Shown here in pieces: positions 1 through 8,527 of a stretch of DNA of 64,000 bases. The position numbers and the translations under genes were made by a program. The notes beneath the pieces are model-generated. The model was given only the letters and a program-made list of their open reading frames with translations. It did not search any database and had not been told where the DNA came from. Origin of the DNA: Rhodoblastus sp. 17X3 (GTDB lineage Bacteria; Pseudomonadota; Alphaproteobacteria; Rhizobiales; Beijerinckiaceae); assembly GCF_030056575.1 (NCBI RefSeq), contig NZ_JASHHX010000012.1, forward strand, positions 1-64,000, in the 5' to 3' direction. The first letter of the stretch is position 1. Each line of letters starts with the position of its first letter.

Positions 1-101
1 GATGAAACGGGCGAAGGGATGCGGCGTGTGAGGCATGGCGTTTAATCCCGGAATTTCTTGTTTTGCTAAGGCTCGATATTTTCCTGGTCGCAGGCGGAGC
101 G

Positions 102-902
102 TTACGGCCTGATGAGAACGAGCGCGCCTCGATAGATGACATAAGCGCCTACGCCGGCGACCAGGGCGGCGAAGATGCGGGTGAGAGTTTGTTTGCGAAC
201 GGCGATCCGCTGAGCCAGCATTCCGCCGAATGTGCCGCCAACCACGCCGCCTGTGAGCAGCAGCGCCGCGACGCGCCAGTCCACAAGACCGGAAACCGCA
301 TAATTTGCGGCTGTGGCGGCGCCGAAGGCGGTCACTGAAACCAGCGACGAACCGATGGCCGATATCATCGGCATTCCGGTCGCGGCGAGAATGCCCGGGA
401 CGACGAGGAAGCCGCCGCCAATCCCGAAAAACCCGGCCAGAACTCCGACGGATACGCCGAAAAAGAGAAGGCTTGGGACCATGGCGCGAGCGTTGACGGA
501 GGTCATGTCTACGTCCATGTTCGTTTGCGCCGGCCGCTTGAACGCCATCTGGATGGCGACCACGAGCATCAGTGCCCCAAACAGGAGCAGCAGTTTCTGG
601 CCGTCGAAAACTTTGCCAAGGGAGGAGCCGATGACCGCACCCAGCACCCCCGAAGCCGCGAAAACAACGGCGCAAGGCCATTTGACATGTCCAGATCGCG
701 CATGGCCGAAGAGATTGAAGAGGGCGTTGACCGCCACCGCCGTGGCGCCCGTGCCGATCGCGACATGCGGATCGCGGACGCCGACGAAATAGACAAGAAG
801 CGGCGTCGCGAAAACGGAGCCGCCGCCGCCAATCAGGCCGAGGACGAACCCAACCAGTACGCCCGAAAGCAGGGCGGCGCCGTCGCTGTACGAAATTAGC
901 AA
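102..902 (-). CDS. TauE/SafE family membrane permease
   Basis: Predicted inner-membrane anion exporter of the TauE/SafE family, whose members move sulfite, sulfoacetate or related sulfur compounds. Two homologous halves are visible. Each starts with a glycine-rich membrane segment (GLIGGGGSVFATPLL near the N-terminus, GFFGIGGGFLVVPG in the middle), which is the family signature, and about eight hydrophobic segments follow. I chose the TTG at 902 because GGGGAG lies 8 nt upstream and it gives 266 aa, the usual family size. The frame stays open upstream to an ATG at 1085, but that extension is hydrophilic and crosses the AT-rich promoter region. The gene is divergent from the FadL-like gene. 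The substrate cannot be read from the sequence. Confidence 0.85.
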   Translation of the reverse strand: MLISYSDGAALLSGVLVGFVLGLIGGGGSVFATPLLVYFVGVRDPHVAIGTGATAVAVNALFNLFGHARSGHVKWPCAVVFAASGVLGAVIGSSLGKVFDGQKLLLLFGALMLVVAIQMAFKRPAQTNMDVDMTSVNARAMVPSLLFFGVSVGVLAGFFGIGGGFLVVPGILAATGMPMISAIGSSLVSVTAFGAATAANYAVSGLVDWRVAALLLTGGVVGGTFGGMLAQRIAVRKQTLTRIFAALVAGVGAYVIYRGALVLIRP

Positions 903-930
903 GCGTTCCGCTCCCCGGAGCCGTTTTTCT

Positions 931-954
931 ATATATTTATAAAAACGAATATAT
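931..954. promoter_or_regulatory. AT-rich inverted repeat between divergent genes
   Basis: ATATATT at 931-937 and AATATAT at 948-954 form a 7-bp inverted repeat with a 10-nt spacer, in an otherwise GC-rich region. It sits about 30-50 nt upstream of the TTG start of the TauE/SafE gene. It could be an operator or a -10 region. Some TauE/SafE operons are controlled by ArsR-type repressors that bind AT-rich palindromes, but no such regulator gene is present here, so the role is a guess. Confidence 0.35.
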
Positions 955-1193
955 TGAGAGATCGCCGATGCGGTCAAGTCGGCAATCGCACTTTCGAAAT
1001 CGGGGAGCGATGCGGCTGGCTGAAATTCGTGAAGGCGGGTCAAGCGGGTTCGCGATTTTCGCGCGAATAGCTGTAGGTGTTGCAAAAACGCTGCATCGCC
1101 TTACCAATTCCAATGCTATCATATCACAAAATGAGAATGCTTGGGCTGGCGACATCGAAGCGCCACGTCGACGAGCGAAGCGGGGGGAACATA

Positions 1194-2522
1194 ATGCAAA
1201 AACTGCGGCACCTTTTCGGCGTGAGTTTATGTGCGTTGGCCTATTGCGCGGCGGCGCCTGGCGCGCGTGCGACAGAGGGATATTTTGTCGAGGGCAGCAG
1301 CGCGCGCGAGCAATCGCTGGCTGGCGCGGGTTCGGCCAATCCCGCCGACGCCCTGACGGTCGGCAGCAATCCCGCCGGCCTCGTCGACGTGGGGCGCCAG
1401 TTCAACGGCGACATTACGCTGTTCATGCCCTGGCGCGGCTATGAAGCCACGGGAACTTTCCTGACCGCGCCCGGAAAGGTGGATAGCTACCGCGAAGCCT
1501 TCCCGATCCCGGCCATCGGCTATTCGCAGCCGCTGAACGCCGAATCGGCATTCGGCGTGGCGATGGTCGCCAACGGCGGCATGAACACCACCTATGCCGG
1601 CGGCGTCGCCAATCCGATGTGCGCCGTTTACGGACTTCCCAAACAGGGCGTGTTCTGTGGCGGCCGGACGGGCGTCGATCTCAACCAGGCGCTGATCTAT
1701 GCCGGCTACGCCCAACGCTTCGGGAATTTCTCGCTTGGTATTGCGCCGGTCCTGGGCGTTCAGATTTTTTCGGCCTATGGCCTGAACACGTTCAGCGCGT
1801 TTGGGCTGTCGTCCAATCCTTCGGCCGTGAGCGATCACTCCCCAAACTATTCGGTCGGTGGCGGATTGCGCGTCGGCGCGCTCTATCATGTCACGCCGGA
1901 TTTCACGTTTGGCGTATCGGGTTCGACGCCGATCTGGAGCACCAAATTCTCGGACTATAGCGGCCTCTTCGCTGGAAGCGGCAGCTTCGACATCCCCGCC
2001 ACGATCGGGGGCGCCATTTCCTACAAGCTTTTGCCGACCCTCGCCATGATGGTCGATTACAAGCATATCTTCTATTCCCTCGTGCCGTCGATCGGCGATT
2101 CGATGGCCCCGATCCTGCCCGGTTCGATGGGAACTGCGAGGGGGCCCGGTTTCGGCTGGCGCGACGTCGACATCATCGCTGTCGGGTTTGAGTGGCGTTA
2201 TTCGGACAGGCTGACGCTGCGGGCAGGCTATAGCTATAATACGCAGCCCGTTACGGCCGCCAATGTGATGCTGAACGTCCTGGCCCCCGGCGTCGTCACC
2301 AATCACATCGGCACGGGCTTCAGCTACGCTTACAACCAAAATTCGGCGATCGACTTCTCCCTCCTTTATTCGCCGCGCACGAGTGTCTCCGGTCCTGAAT
2401 ACCTCCCGGGAATGGGGTATAATCCAGCTTCCAACATCAAGATTTACCTTGAGGAGCTCGCGATTACGCTCGGATATACCTATCGCTTCGACGTGCCGCC
2501 GGTGGTGGTGGCGAAATATTGA
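1194..2522 (+). CDS. Outer-membrane transport protein, OmpP1/FadL family
   Basis: Predicted outer-membrane beta-barrel channel for hydrophobic substrates such as long-chain fatty acids or hydrocarbons. The ATG at 1194 follows GGGGGGAA and opens a signal peptide (MQKLRHLFGVSLCALAYCAA, cleavage probably after ARA). The mature N-terminus has the FadL hatch pattern: SSAREQSLAGAGSA, then NPADALTVGSNPAGL. The rest alternates in beta-strand fashion, and the protein ends with an aromatic-rich strand (GYTYRFDVPP). At 442 aa it is the normal family size. An in-frame ATG at 1077 exists but gives an extension without signal-peptide character. In C1- or hydrocarbon-using bacteria such proteins often serve hydrocarbon uptake; nothing here fixes the substrate. 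Confidence 0.88.
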   Translation: MQKLRHLFGVSLCALAYCAAAPGARATEGYFVEGSSAREQSLAGAGSANPADALTVGSNPAGLVDVGRQFNGDITLFMPWRGYEATGTFLTAPGKVDSYREAFPIPAIGYSQPLNAESAFGVAMVANGGMNTTYAGGVANPMCAVYGLPKQGVFCGGRTGVDLNQALIYAGYAQRFGNFSLGIAPVLGVQIFSAYGLNTFSAFGLSSNPSAVSDHSPNYSVGGGLRVGALYHVTPDFTFGVSGSTPIWSTKFSDYSGLFAGSGSFDIPATIGGAISYKLLPTLAMMVDYKHIFYSLVPSIGDSMAPILPGSMGTARGPGFGWRDVDIIAVGFEWRYSDRLTLRAGYSYNTQPVTAANVMLNVLAPGVVTNHIGTGFSYAYNQNSAIDFSLLYSPRTSVSGPEYLPGMGYNPASNIKIYLEELAITLGYTYRFDVPPVVVAKY

Positions 2523-2548
2523 TCCTCTCCCGACGCCTGGGCGCCTTC

Positions 2549-2575
2549 GAGGCCGGCTGACGCCGGCCTCGCTTT
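2549..2575 (+). terminator. Stem-loop after the FadL-like gene
   Basis: GAGGCCGGC (2549-2557) pairs perfectly with GCCGGCCTC (2562-2570) around a 4-nt loop, 26 nt after the stop codon. Only a short T-run follows (GCTTTCG), so it is a candidate intrinsic terminator of moderate strength. Confidence 0.5.
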
Positions 2576-2699
2576 CGCCCTGGCCGCCCGGGAGGGCGAC
2601 GAGCAAGACGTGATCGCTCCCGTGCAATTTAATCCAGGTCAAGGCGGCGGGAGCGAAACGAGATAACATATTATTAAATCCTGATTTTAAGGGATATGC

Positions 2700-3167
2700 A
2701 TGTCCATGGCGCATCCCGTTCTCGTCCTCGGAATCGGCAACGTCCTGATGCAGGACGACGGCGCCGGCGTTCACGCGGCGCAAGAGTTCGCGTCCGAAGA
2801 TGATTCGGTGCGCGTGCTCGACGGCGGCACGCTGGGGCTGTCATTGTTGCCGGACGTGGAATCCTGCCGGGCCTTGATCGTCTTCGACGCGGCGATGTTC
2901 GGAGCTGAGCCGGGCTCCGTCAGAACATTCGCAGGCGCGGAAATGGACGCGCAGCTTTCCGGCAAAAAGAACACCGTGCACGAGGTTGCGCTGTTCGATC
3001 TTCTGGCGACGGCGGAACTGCTCGGGAGCAAGCCGGCGCTGCGGGCGCTGATTGGCGTTCAGCCCGAATGCGTTGACTGGGGACTGAAGCCAACGCCCGC
3101 GGTGGCGACGGCGATCCCGCATATGCGGCGCGCAGCGCGCGAACTGATCGAGAGGTGGGCGTCGTGA
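2700..3167 (+). CDS. [NiFe] hydrogenase maturation protease (HyaD/HybD/HupD family)
   Basis: Endopeptidase that removes the C-terminal extension of the hydrogenase large subunit once nickel is inserted. The family start is plain: VLVLGIGNVLMQDDGAGVHA, in which the Glu/Asp at the GN-L-DDG motif binds nickel. A second acidic motif (IVFDAAMFG) and a conserved His (KNTVHEVAL) follow. At 155 aa it is the usual length. The start ATG follows AAGGGA. It opens a co-directional run in which each gene up to Isp2 overlaps or nearly abuts the next. The probable target is the large subunit encoded at 6672-8411, whose C-terminal DPCIACAVH sequence and extension fit this processing. Confidence 0.9.
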   Translation: MSMAHPVLVLGIGNVLMQDDGAGVHAAQEFASEDDSVRVLDGGTLGLSLLPDVESCRALIVFDAAMFGAEPGSVRTFAGAEMDAQLSGKKNTVHEVALFDLLATAELLGSKPALRALIGVQPECVDWGLKPTPAVATAIPHMRRAARELIERWAS

Positions 3168-3583
3168 GCTTGGCATGCGAAGCGAAACAAATGCTGGAAG
3201 ACGACGGCGCCTTCGTCGACGCCCTGTTGTGGGAGACGCACGCCCGGCTCGCGCATTTCGCGGAGACCGGGGAGATCGCATCCATCGATCTGGGCGGACT
3301 GCCGATGTCAGGACGCGACCGCGAGGCGCTGGATTCCATTTTGGGGCGCGGCGAGGTGAGCGCGGCAGTCGAGGTCGCTGGCCGCTCCGAGGTCTGGGAA
3401 ACGGGATTTTCCAGCGTATGGCGCGTACGCCATTTCGGAGACGGGACGATCGCGGCGGACCTGATCGAAATCACGTCCTGCCCTTCGATATTAGCCGCCG
3501 ACCGGCGCGACGCGGACAATGCGGCGCGGCGCCTGGCGGAAGCGCTTGAAGCGAAACTCGGGAACGCGGAGACACTCGCATGA
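3164..3583 (+). CDS. Hydrogenase formation protein, HupH/HyaF C-terminal-domain type
   Basis: Accessory protein of hydrogenase assembly. The middle of the 139-aa product carries the HupH_C pattern: LGRGEVSAAVEVAGRSEVWE, then FSSVWRVRHF and IEITSCPSIL. In uptake-hydrogenase operons HupH/HyaF is about 280 aa with two similar domains, so this single-domain version is short. HupH-like proteins are linked to maturation of the Fe-S small subunit, and the gene lies directly before that subunit here. The GTG at 3164 overlaps the protease stop (GTGA), with AGAGGTGGG as ribosome-binding site. A GTG at 3155 is possible. The exact role of the short form is unknown. Confidence 0.75.
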   Translation: MSLACEAKQMLEDDGAFVDALLWETHARLAHFAETGEIASIDLGGLPMSGRDREALDSILGRGEVSAAVEVAGRSEVWETGFSSVWRVRHFGDGTIAADLIEITSCPSILAADRRDADNAARRLAEALEAKLGNAETLA

Positions 3584-4653
3584 GGCATGACGAGACCCTT
3601 GCCGCCGAAATGCAGCGACGCGGCGTTTCACGGCGCGCGTTTCTGAAATACGCGTCCTATGTCGCGTCGCTCATGGCGCTGCCGCCCTCGGCGGCCGAGG
3701 CTCTGGCGGAGGGGCTGGCGGCGGCGCGGCGGCAATCCGTCATCTGGCTTTCCTTCCAGGAATGCACGGGTTGCACGGAGTCCATCACGCGATCGCATTC
3801 GCCGACGCTGGAAAACCTGATGTTCGATTTCATCTCGCTCGACTACCATCACACCTTGATGGCGGTGTCGGGCCAGGCGGCGGAACAGGCCCGCCTGGAG
3901 GCGATGGCGGCCAATAAGGGGAAATATATCGTTGTCGTCGACGGTTCGGTGCCGACCAAGGACGGCGGCGTCTATTCGACCATCGCCGGAATCAGCAACC
4001 TGAAGATGCTGGAGGAGACGCTGCGCGATGCTTTCGCGGTGGTTGCGGTCGGCTCCTGCGCCTGTTTCGGAGGCATTCCCGCGGCGAAGCCCAATCCGAC
4101 CGGCGCCGTCGCGATTTCGGAACTGGCCGGCGGCAAGCCGCTGATCAATATTTCCGGCTGTCCGCCAATTCCCGAGGCGATGACCGGCGTGCTGTCCTAT
4201 GTGCTCTCTTTCGGCAAATTGCCGGAGTTGGACCATCTGGGGCGTCCGAAGGCTTTCTTCGGCGAGACCATTCACGACCGCTGCTACCGGCGCCCGTACT
4301 ATGAACGCGGCCTGTTCGCTGACGGATTCGACGACCATGGCGCCCGGCAGGGCTATTGCCTGTACAAGCTCGGTTGCAAGGGGCCGGTCACCTATAACGC
4401 CTGCGCGACGCTAAAGTGGAATGGCGGCGTCTCTTTTCCGATCCAGTCCGGCCATGGGTGCCTGGGCTGCTCGGAGCCTGATTTCTGGGACCAGGGCGGC
4501 TTCTACCGGCCGCTGCCGACGCCGCTCGGCGCGATGGGGCCGGCGCTCGCCGGCGCCGCCGTCGCCGGGGCGGCGCTGGGCGTCGGCGCGGCGCTCGCTG
4601 CGCGCAGCCATCAGAAGACCTATCTCGCGGCGAGCGAAAAAGAGAAGGATTGA
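3580..4653 (+). CDS. hynS: [NiFe] hydrogenase small subunit, Isp-type
   Basis: Fe-S electron-transfer subunit of a membrane-bound, periplasm-facing [NiFe] hydrogenase. The Tat signal (SRRAFLKY near residue 20) exports the folded dimer. The proximal cluster motif is CTGCTE, followed by GSCACFGG, SGCPP, the distal/medial ligands (HDRCYRR, GYCLYKLGCKGP, YNACATLKWN) and GHGCLGCSEPDFW. The hydrophobic Ala/Gly stretch near residue 315-340 is the C-terminal membrane anchor. The proximal site has the ordinary four-Cys pattern, not the six-Cys CTCCSE pattern of O2-tolerant enzymes. The start overlaps the previous gene (ATGA). The symbol follows Thiocapsa hynS-isp1-isp2-hynL; hydS is used elsewhere. 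Confidence 0.93.
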   Translation: MRHDETLAAEMQRRGVSRRAFLKYASYVASLMALPPSAAEALAEGLAAARRQSVIWLSFQECTGCTESITRSHSPTLENLMFDFISLDYHHTLMAVSGQAAEQARLEAMAANKGKYIVVVDGSVPTKDGGVYSTIAGISNLKMLEETLRDAFAVVAVGSCACFGGIPAAKPNPTGAVAISELAGGKPLINISGCPPIPEAMTGVLSYVLSFGKLPELDHLGRPKAFFGETIHDRCYRRPYYERGLFADGFDDHGARQGYCLYKLGCKGPVTYNACATLKWNGGVSFPIQSGHGCLGCSEPDFWDQGGFYRPLPTPLGAMGPALAGAAVAGAALGVGAALAARSHQKTYLAASEKEKD

Positions 4654-4656
4654 GCC

Positions 4657-5316
4657 ATGGATCTTCTCGCATTCGCGCGCGGCCCGGCGCTGACTTTTGC
4701 GACGGCGATTTTCGTCGCCGGAACCTTGTGGCGCCTGGTCGGCGTGCTGGCGCTGCCGCCATGGCGCGACCTGTCGCCGGCGCGGGAGGGAGCTCCGCCG
4801 AACTGGCTCGGCGCGATCGAGACTGTTTTCCGCAAGATGATTCCGCACAAGACCTTCCTGAAGGCGGGAATGTTCACGACGGTCAACGGCTATGTCTTTC
4901 ATATCGGTCTGGCGCTCTGCGTCTTTGCCTTCGCACCGCATATTCTCTTTCTGAAGAGCCTGTTCGGCTTCAGTTGGCCCGGCCTTCCGAACGGCTTCAT
5001 TTTCGGAGTCGGCGCCCTGACGGCGGCCTCGCTCGTGGCGGCTTTGGCCTATCGGCTGACCAGCCCCGTGTTGAAGCTGATCTCGCGGGCCGATGACTAC
5101 GTCAGCTGGCTCCTGACCTTCCTGCCCGTCGTCACTGGCCTTGCCGCAGCGAGCCATATCGGCGCTCGCTACGAGATGCTGCTGGCGCTGCATGTCCTGA
5201 GCATCTGCGCCTTCCTGATCTGGTTCCCATTCGGGAAGCTGATGCACGCCTTTCTGTTCGTCTTTTCACGCGGCGCGACGGGAGCCCGGTTCCGGCACAG
5301 AGGAGCGCAGTTATGA
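4657..5316 (+). CDS. isp1: Isp1, membrane cytochrome b subunit of the hydrogenase
   Basis: Membrane cytochrome b that would pass electrons between the small subunit and Isp2 or the quinone pool. It resembles NarI and DsrM. The 219-aa product has about five hydrophobic segments with histidines placed for heme b (HKTFLKAG, HIGLALCVFAFAPH, SHIGARYEMLLALHVLS). It starts 3 nt after the small-subunit stop and overlaps isp2 by 4 nt, so the genes are translationally coupled. The order small subunit-isp1-isp2-large subunit is diagnostic of Isp-type hydrogenases. Confidence 0.88.
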   Translation: MDLLAFARGPALTFATAIFVAGTLWRLVGVLALPPWRDLSPAREGAPPNWLGAIETVFRKMIPHKTFLKAGMFTTVNGYVFHIGLALCVFAFAPHILFLKSLFGFSWPGLPNGFIFGVGALTAASLVAALAYRLTSPVLKLISRADDYVSWLLTFLPVVTGLAAASHIGARYEMLLALHVLSICAFLIWFPFGKLMHAFLFVFSRGATGARFRHRGAQL

Positions 5317-6620
5317 CCGCCAAGACGACAGTTTCGGGCGTCGCCTTTGACGCGCAGGGCGACCGCAACGATACGGATCGGCGCGACGCAGCCATGCAGG
5401 GCTTCGTGCGCGACTTCGCGCGCACTGCCGCGATCCATATGGAATCCTGCGTGCGCTGCGGAATGTGTGCGACGGCGTGCCAATATTACGTGACGACCGG
5501 CGATCCGAAATATACGCCGATCAACAAGCTGCGACCTTTCGAGCAGGCCTATCACCGGCATGTCGGCCCCTTCGCGCCGCTCTATCGGTTGCTCGGAATC
5601 AAATCCAACGTGTCGATCGATATGCTCCAGGAATGGGAGGCGCTGCTCTACGACGCGTGCAGTCTCTGCGGGCGGTGCACGCTCGCCTGCCCGATGGGGA
5701 TCGACATCTCCGAATTGATCAAGGAGGCGCGGCACGGCATGTACAAGGCCGGGCTGGTTCCCGACCGCCTCGAACTGATGGACCGCACGACGAAAGCCTG
5801 GGGGAGCCCGGCGACGCCCGCCGATGATTTCTCGGACATCATTCGCGAGGCTGGCGAGGAGAACGGCGTGCCAGTGAACGTCGACCTGCCCAAGGCCGAT
5901 TACGTCGTCACCACGGCTCCGGCGGAGCTCACGGAACATACCAAGGCGCTGACAGACGTCGCGAAAATCCTCAACAAGATCGGCGCGAGCTGGACCTATA
6001 GCAGCGCCGGCTTCGAGGCGTCCAACATCGGCTACATCAATGGCGATGTCGAGCTTCAGGAAAAGATGACGCGCAAGATGATCGACAATGCGATCGCCGT
6101 CGGCGCGCATACGCTCATCCTGCCCGAATGCGGCCACGCCTATGGCGCCGCGCGCTGGGAGGCGTCACGCTGGTATGGTCGGGAAATTCCGCTGCGCATC
6201 ATTCACATGACGGAATTTCTGGGCGAGGTCGTCCAAAGCGGCAAGATCAAGCTGAAGAAAATCGGCGAGTCGACCTCCTTCCACGATCCCTGCCAGCTCG
6301 TTCGCCGCGGCGGCGTCAACGACGCTCCGCGCGCCGTGCTGAAAGCGCTCGGTCTGGAGCTCAAGGAGCTCGAAGATCATGGCGCGCTTGGCTGGTGCTG
6401 CGGCGGCGGCGGCGGCGTGGTGTCGAATACGCGCGCCGATCCGCTGCGCTTCAAGGCCTTCGAGCTCAAGCGCAAACAGGTCGAAGACGCCAATGCGCAG
6501 CATTTCGTCACGGCTTGCGGACAGTGCCGCATCACCCTGACGCTCGGCGCGAAGCACTTCAAATGGGACCAGAAGGTCGAGAGCCTTCTCGAACTGGTGG
6601 CGGACAATCTCCAGGACTGA
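5313..6620 (+). CDS. isp2: Isp2, HdrD/DsrK-like iron-sulfur protein
   Basis: Cytoplasmic Fe-S partner of Isp1, homologous to HdrD of heterodisulfide reductase and DsrK of the Dsr complex. Near the N-terminus are two 4Fe-4S motifs: CVRCGMCATACQYY and CSLCGRCTLACPMGI. The C-terminal half carries CCG-type cysteine domains: ILPECGHAYG, then FHDPCQLVRRGG, WCCGGGGG and TACGQCRI. In HdrD/DsrK the CCG motifs hold an unusual Fe-S cluster that handles disulfides, so this subunit could reduce or oxidise a thiol/disulfide partner. That is worth noting given the DsrC-like gene at 8528-8839. It has 435 aa and starts in a 4-nt overlap with isp1. Confidence 0.9.
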   Translation: MTAKTTVSGVAFDAQGDRNDTDRRDAAMQGFVRDFARTAAIHMESCVRCGMCATACQYYVTTGDPKYTPINKLRPFEQAYHRHVGPFAPLYRLLGIKSNVSIDMLQEWEALLYDACSLCGRCTLACPMGIDISELIKEARHGMYKAGLVPDRLELMDRTTKAWGSPATPADDFSDIIREAGEENGVPVNVDLPKADYVVTTAPAELTEHTKALTDVAKILNKIGASWTYSSAGFEASNIGYINGDVELQEKMTRKMIDNAIAVGAHTLILPECGHAYGAARWEASRWYGREIPLRIIHMTEFLGEVVQSGKIKLKKIGESTSFHDPCQLVRRGGVNDAPRAVLKALGLELKELEDHGALGWCCGGGGGVVSNTRADPLRFKAFELKRKQVEDANAQHFVTACGQCRITLTLGAKHFKWDQKVESLLELVADNLQD

Positions 6621-6671
6621 TTGTTGCCCGCTGACCGATTTTGACCGAACATTCCGATCGAGGAAAACGCC

Positions 6672-8411
6672 ATGAGCAAGCGCGTCGTCGTGGACCCAAT
6701 CACCAGGATTGAGGGCCATCTGCGAATCGAAGCCGAACTGGGCGAGGACCAGTCGATCCGCAACGCCTATTCCTCGGGCACCATGGTGCGCGGCATCGAA
6801 CTGATCCTGAAGGGCAGGGACCCGCGTGAAGCCTGGGCCTTTGCGCAGCGCATCTGCGGCGTATGCACGCTGGTTCACGGCATTGCGTCGGTGCGGGCGG
6901 TGGAAAACGCGCTGGGATACGATATTCCCGCCAATGCCCAGCTCATCCGCAACCTGATGATCGGCGCGCAATATGTGCATGACCACGTCATGCATTTCTA
7001 TCACCTCCACGCGCTGGATTGGGTCGATGTCGTTTCGGCGCTGAAGGCGGATCCGAAGGCGACCTCGGAACTGGCGCAGAGCATTTCATCCTATCCCAAG
7101 TCGAGTCCCGGCTATTTCGCCGAGGTGCAGAAGCGCCTCCGGACCTTTGTCGACGGCGGCCAGCTTGGCATATTCGCGAACGGTTTTTGGGGACATCCGG
7201 GCTATAAATTGCCGCCGGAGGCCAATCTCATGGCCGTGGCGCATTATCTCGATGCGCTCGCCTGGCAGCGCGACGTGGTTCAGATCCATACGATTTTCGG
7301 CGGAAAGAACCCGCATCCCAATTTTCTGGTCGGCGGCGTTCCAGCCCCCATTAGCGCCGGTCCGGGCGACGGCAGCGCCTCGACCGCCGTGAATATCGTC
7401 ACGCTGAACCAGATTCGCAGCATCATCAAGACGATGCGCGACTTCGTGGACCAGGTCTATGTTCCCGACACGCTCGCCATCGCAGGCTTCTACAAGGACT
7501 GGTTCGCGCGCGGCGAAGGCCTCGGCAATTTCATGACCTATGGCGATTTTCCCGCCGACGGCCGCGCCAACACGGGCTCGCTGCTCATTCCATCGGGCGT
7601 GATACTTGGTCGGGACCTGAGCCGCATCGAGCCGGTCGACCTCAACGATCCGGCGCAGATTCAGGAATTCGCCGCCCATAGCTGGTATGATTACAGCGCG
7701 GGGAAGACAGCCGGTTTGCATCCCTATGCCGGAGAAACCACGCTCGCCTATAGCGGTCCGAACCCTCCATTCGACCAGCTCGATGTGGAGCAATCCTATT
7801 CCTGGATAAAGTCGCCGCGTTGGCGCGGCAAGGCGGTCGAGGTCGGCCCCTTGGCGCGCGTGCTGATGCTCTATGCCAAAGGCCATGAACAGACGCGGGA
7901 CCTCGCGAACATGGCGCTGAAGAAGCTCGATCTGCCGCTGCCCGCCATGTTTTCGACGCTCGGCCGCACGGCGGCGCGCACGCTGGAAACGAAGATCATC
8001 GCCGACCAGATGGAGGGCTGGCTCGACGCGCTGGTGGCCAATATCAGGAACGGCGACCTCAAGGTCCATAACGATCGCCTCTGGGATCCCTCGACCTGGC
8101 CGCGCGAAGCGCGTGGCGTCGGCGCGATGGAGGCGCCCCGCGGCGGGTTGGCGCATTGGGTTGTGATCAAGAATGGCAAGATCGACAATTATCAGGCGGT
8201 GGTGCCGAGCACCTGGAACGCTGGCCCGCGCGACGCGACGGGCCAGAGCGGTGCCTATGAGGCGGCTCTGCAGGACCGCCACTCGCTCTATGACGTGAAA
8301 CAGCCGCTGGAAATCCAGCGCACCATCCATTCCTTCGATCCCTGCATCGCATGCGCCGTGCATGTGGTCGATCCCGAGGGAAGAGAGATGTCCTCGATCG
8401 AAGTTGTATGA
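6672..8411 (+). CDS. hynL: [NiFe] hydrogenase large (catalytic) subunit, Isp-type
   Basis: Catalytic subunit that splits or forms H2 at the NiFe site. Both nickel-binding cysteine pairs are present: RICGVCTLVHG near residue 62 and DPCIACAVH at the C-terminus. After the final His there is a 15-residue tail (VVDPEGREMSSIEVV), the part normally removed by a maturation protease such as the one at 2700-3167. The N-terminus (DPITRIEGHLRIE) is typical, and 579 aa is the usual size. The gene lies 51 nt after isp2 with AGGAAAA ahead of the ATG. No signal peptide is present, so it is presumably exported together with the Tat-bearing small subunit. Confidence 0.94.
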   Translation: MSKRVVVDPITRIEGHLRIEAELGEDQSIRNAYSSGTMVRGIELILKGRDPREAWAFAQRICGVCTLVHGIASVRAVENALGYDIPANAQLIRNLMIGAQYVHDHVMHFYHLHALDWVDVVSALKADPKATSELAQSISSYPKSSPGYFAEVQKRLRTFVDGGQLGIFANGFWGHPGYKLPPEANLMAVAHYLDALAWQRDVVQIHTIFGGKNPHPNFLVGGVPAPISAGPGDGSASTAVNIVTLNQIRSIIKTMRDFVDQVYVPDTLAIAGFYKDWFARGEGLGNFMTYGDFPADGRANTGSLLIPSGVILGRDLSRIEPVDLNDPAQIQEFAAHSWYDYSAGKTAGLHPYAGETTLAYSGPNPPFDQLDVEQSYSWIKSPRWRGKAVEVGPLARVLMLYAKGHEQTRDLANMALKKLDLPLPAMFSTLGRTAARTLETKIIADQMEGWLDALVANIRNGDLKVHNDRLWDPSTWPREARGVGAMEAPRGGLAHWVVIKNGKIDNYQAVVPSTWNAGPRDATGQSGAYEAALQDRHSLYDVKQPLEIQRTIHSFDPCIACAVHVVDPEGREMSSIEVV

Positions 8412-8527
8412 GCGAATTGCTGAGGAATTGACGCTGTCGCCCGGATGCGGAAGCGTGGCGGGCGTGCGCCGAACAGTGCATTTCGTCGTCGGATCGAAAC
8501 GGACCAGGCGAACTCAGCCCGTGCTCC

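Noticed and set aside
1227-2783. 518-codon open frame antisense to the FadL-like gene
   Set aside because: Low-complexity Arg/Gly/His-rich translation with no motif; the plus strand has a signal peptide and the FadL signature.
7086-8363. 425-codon open frame antisense to the hydrogenase large subunit
   Set aside because: Shadow of the catalytic subunit gene, which has all its nickel ligands.
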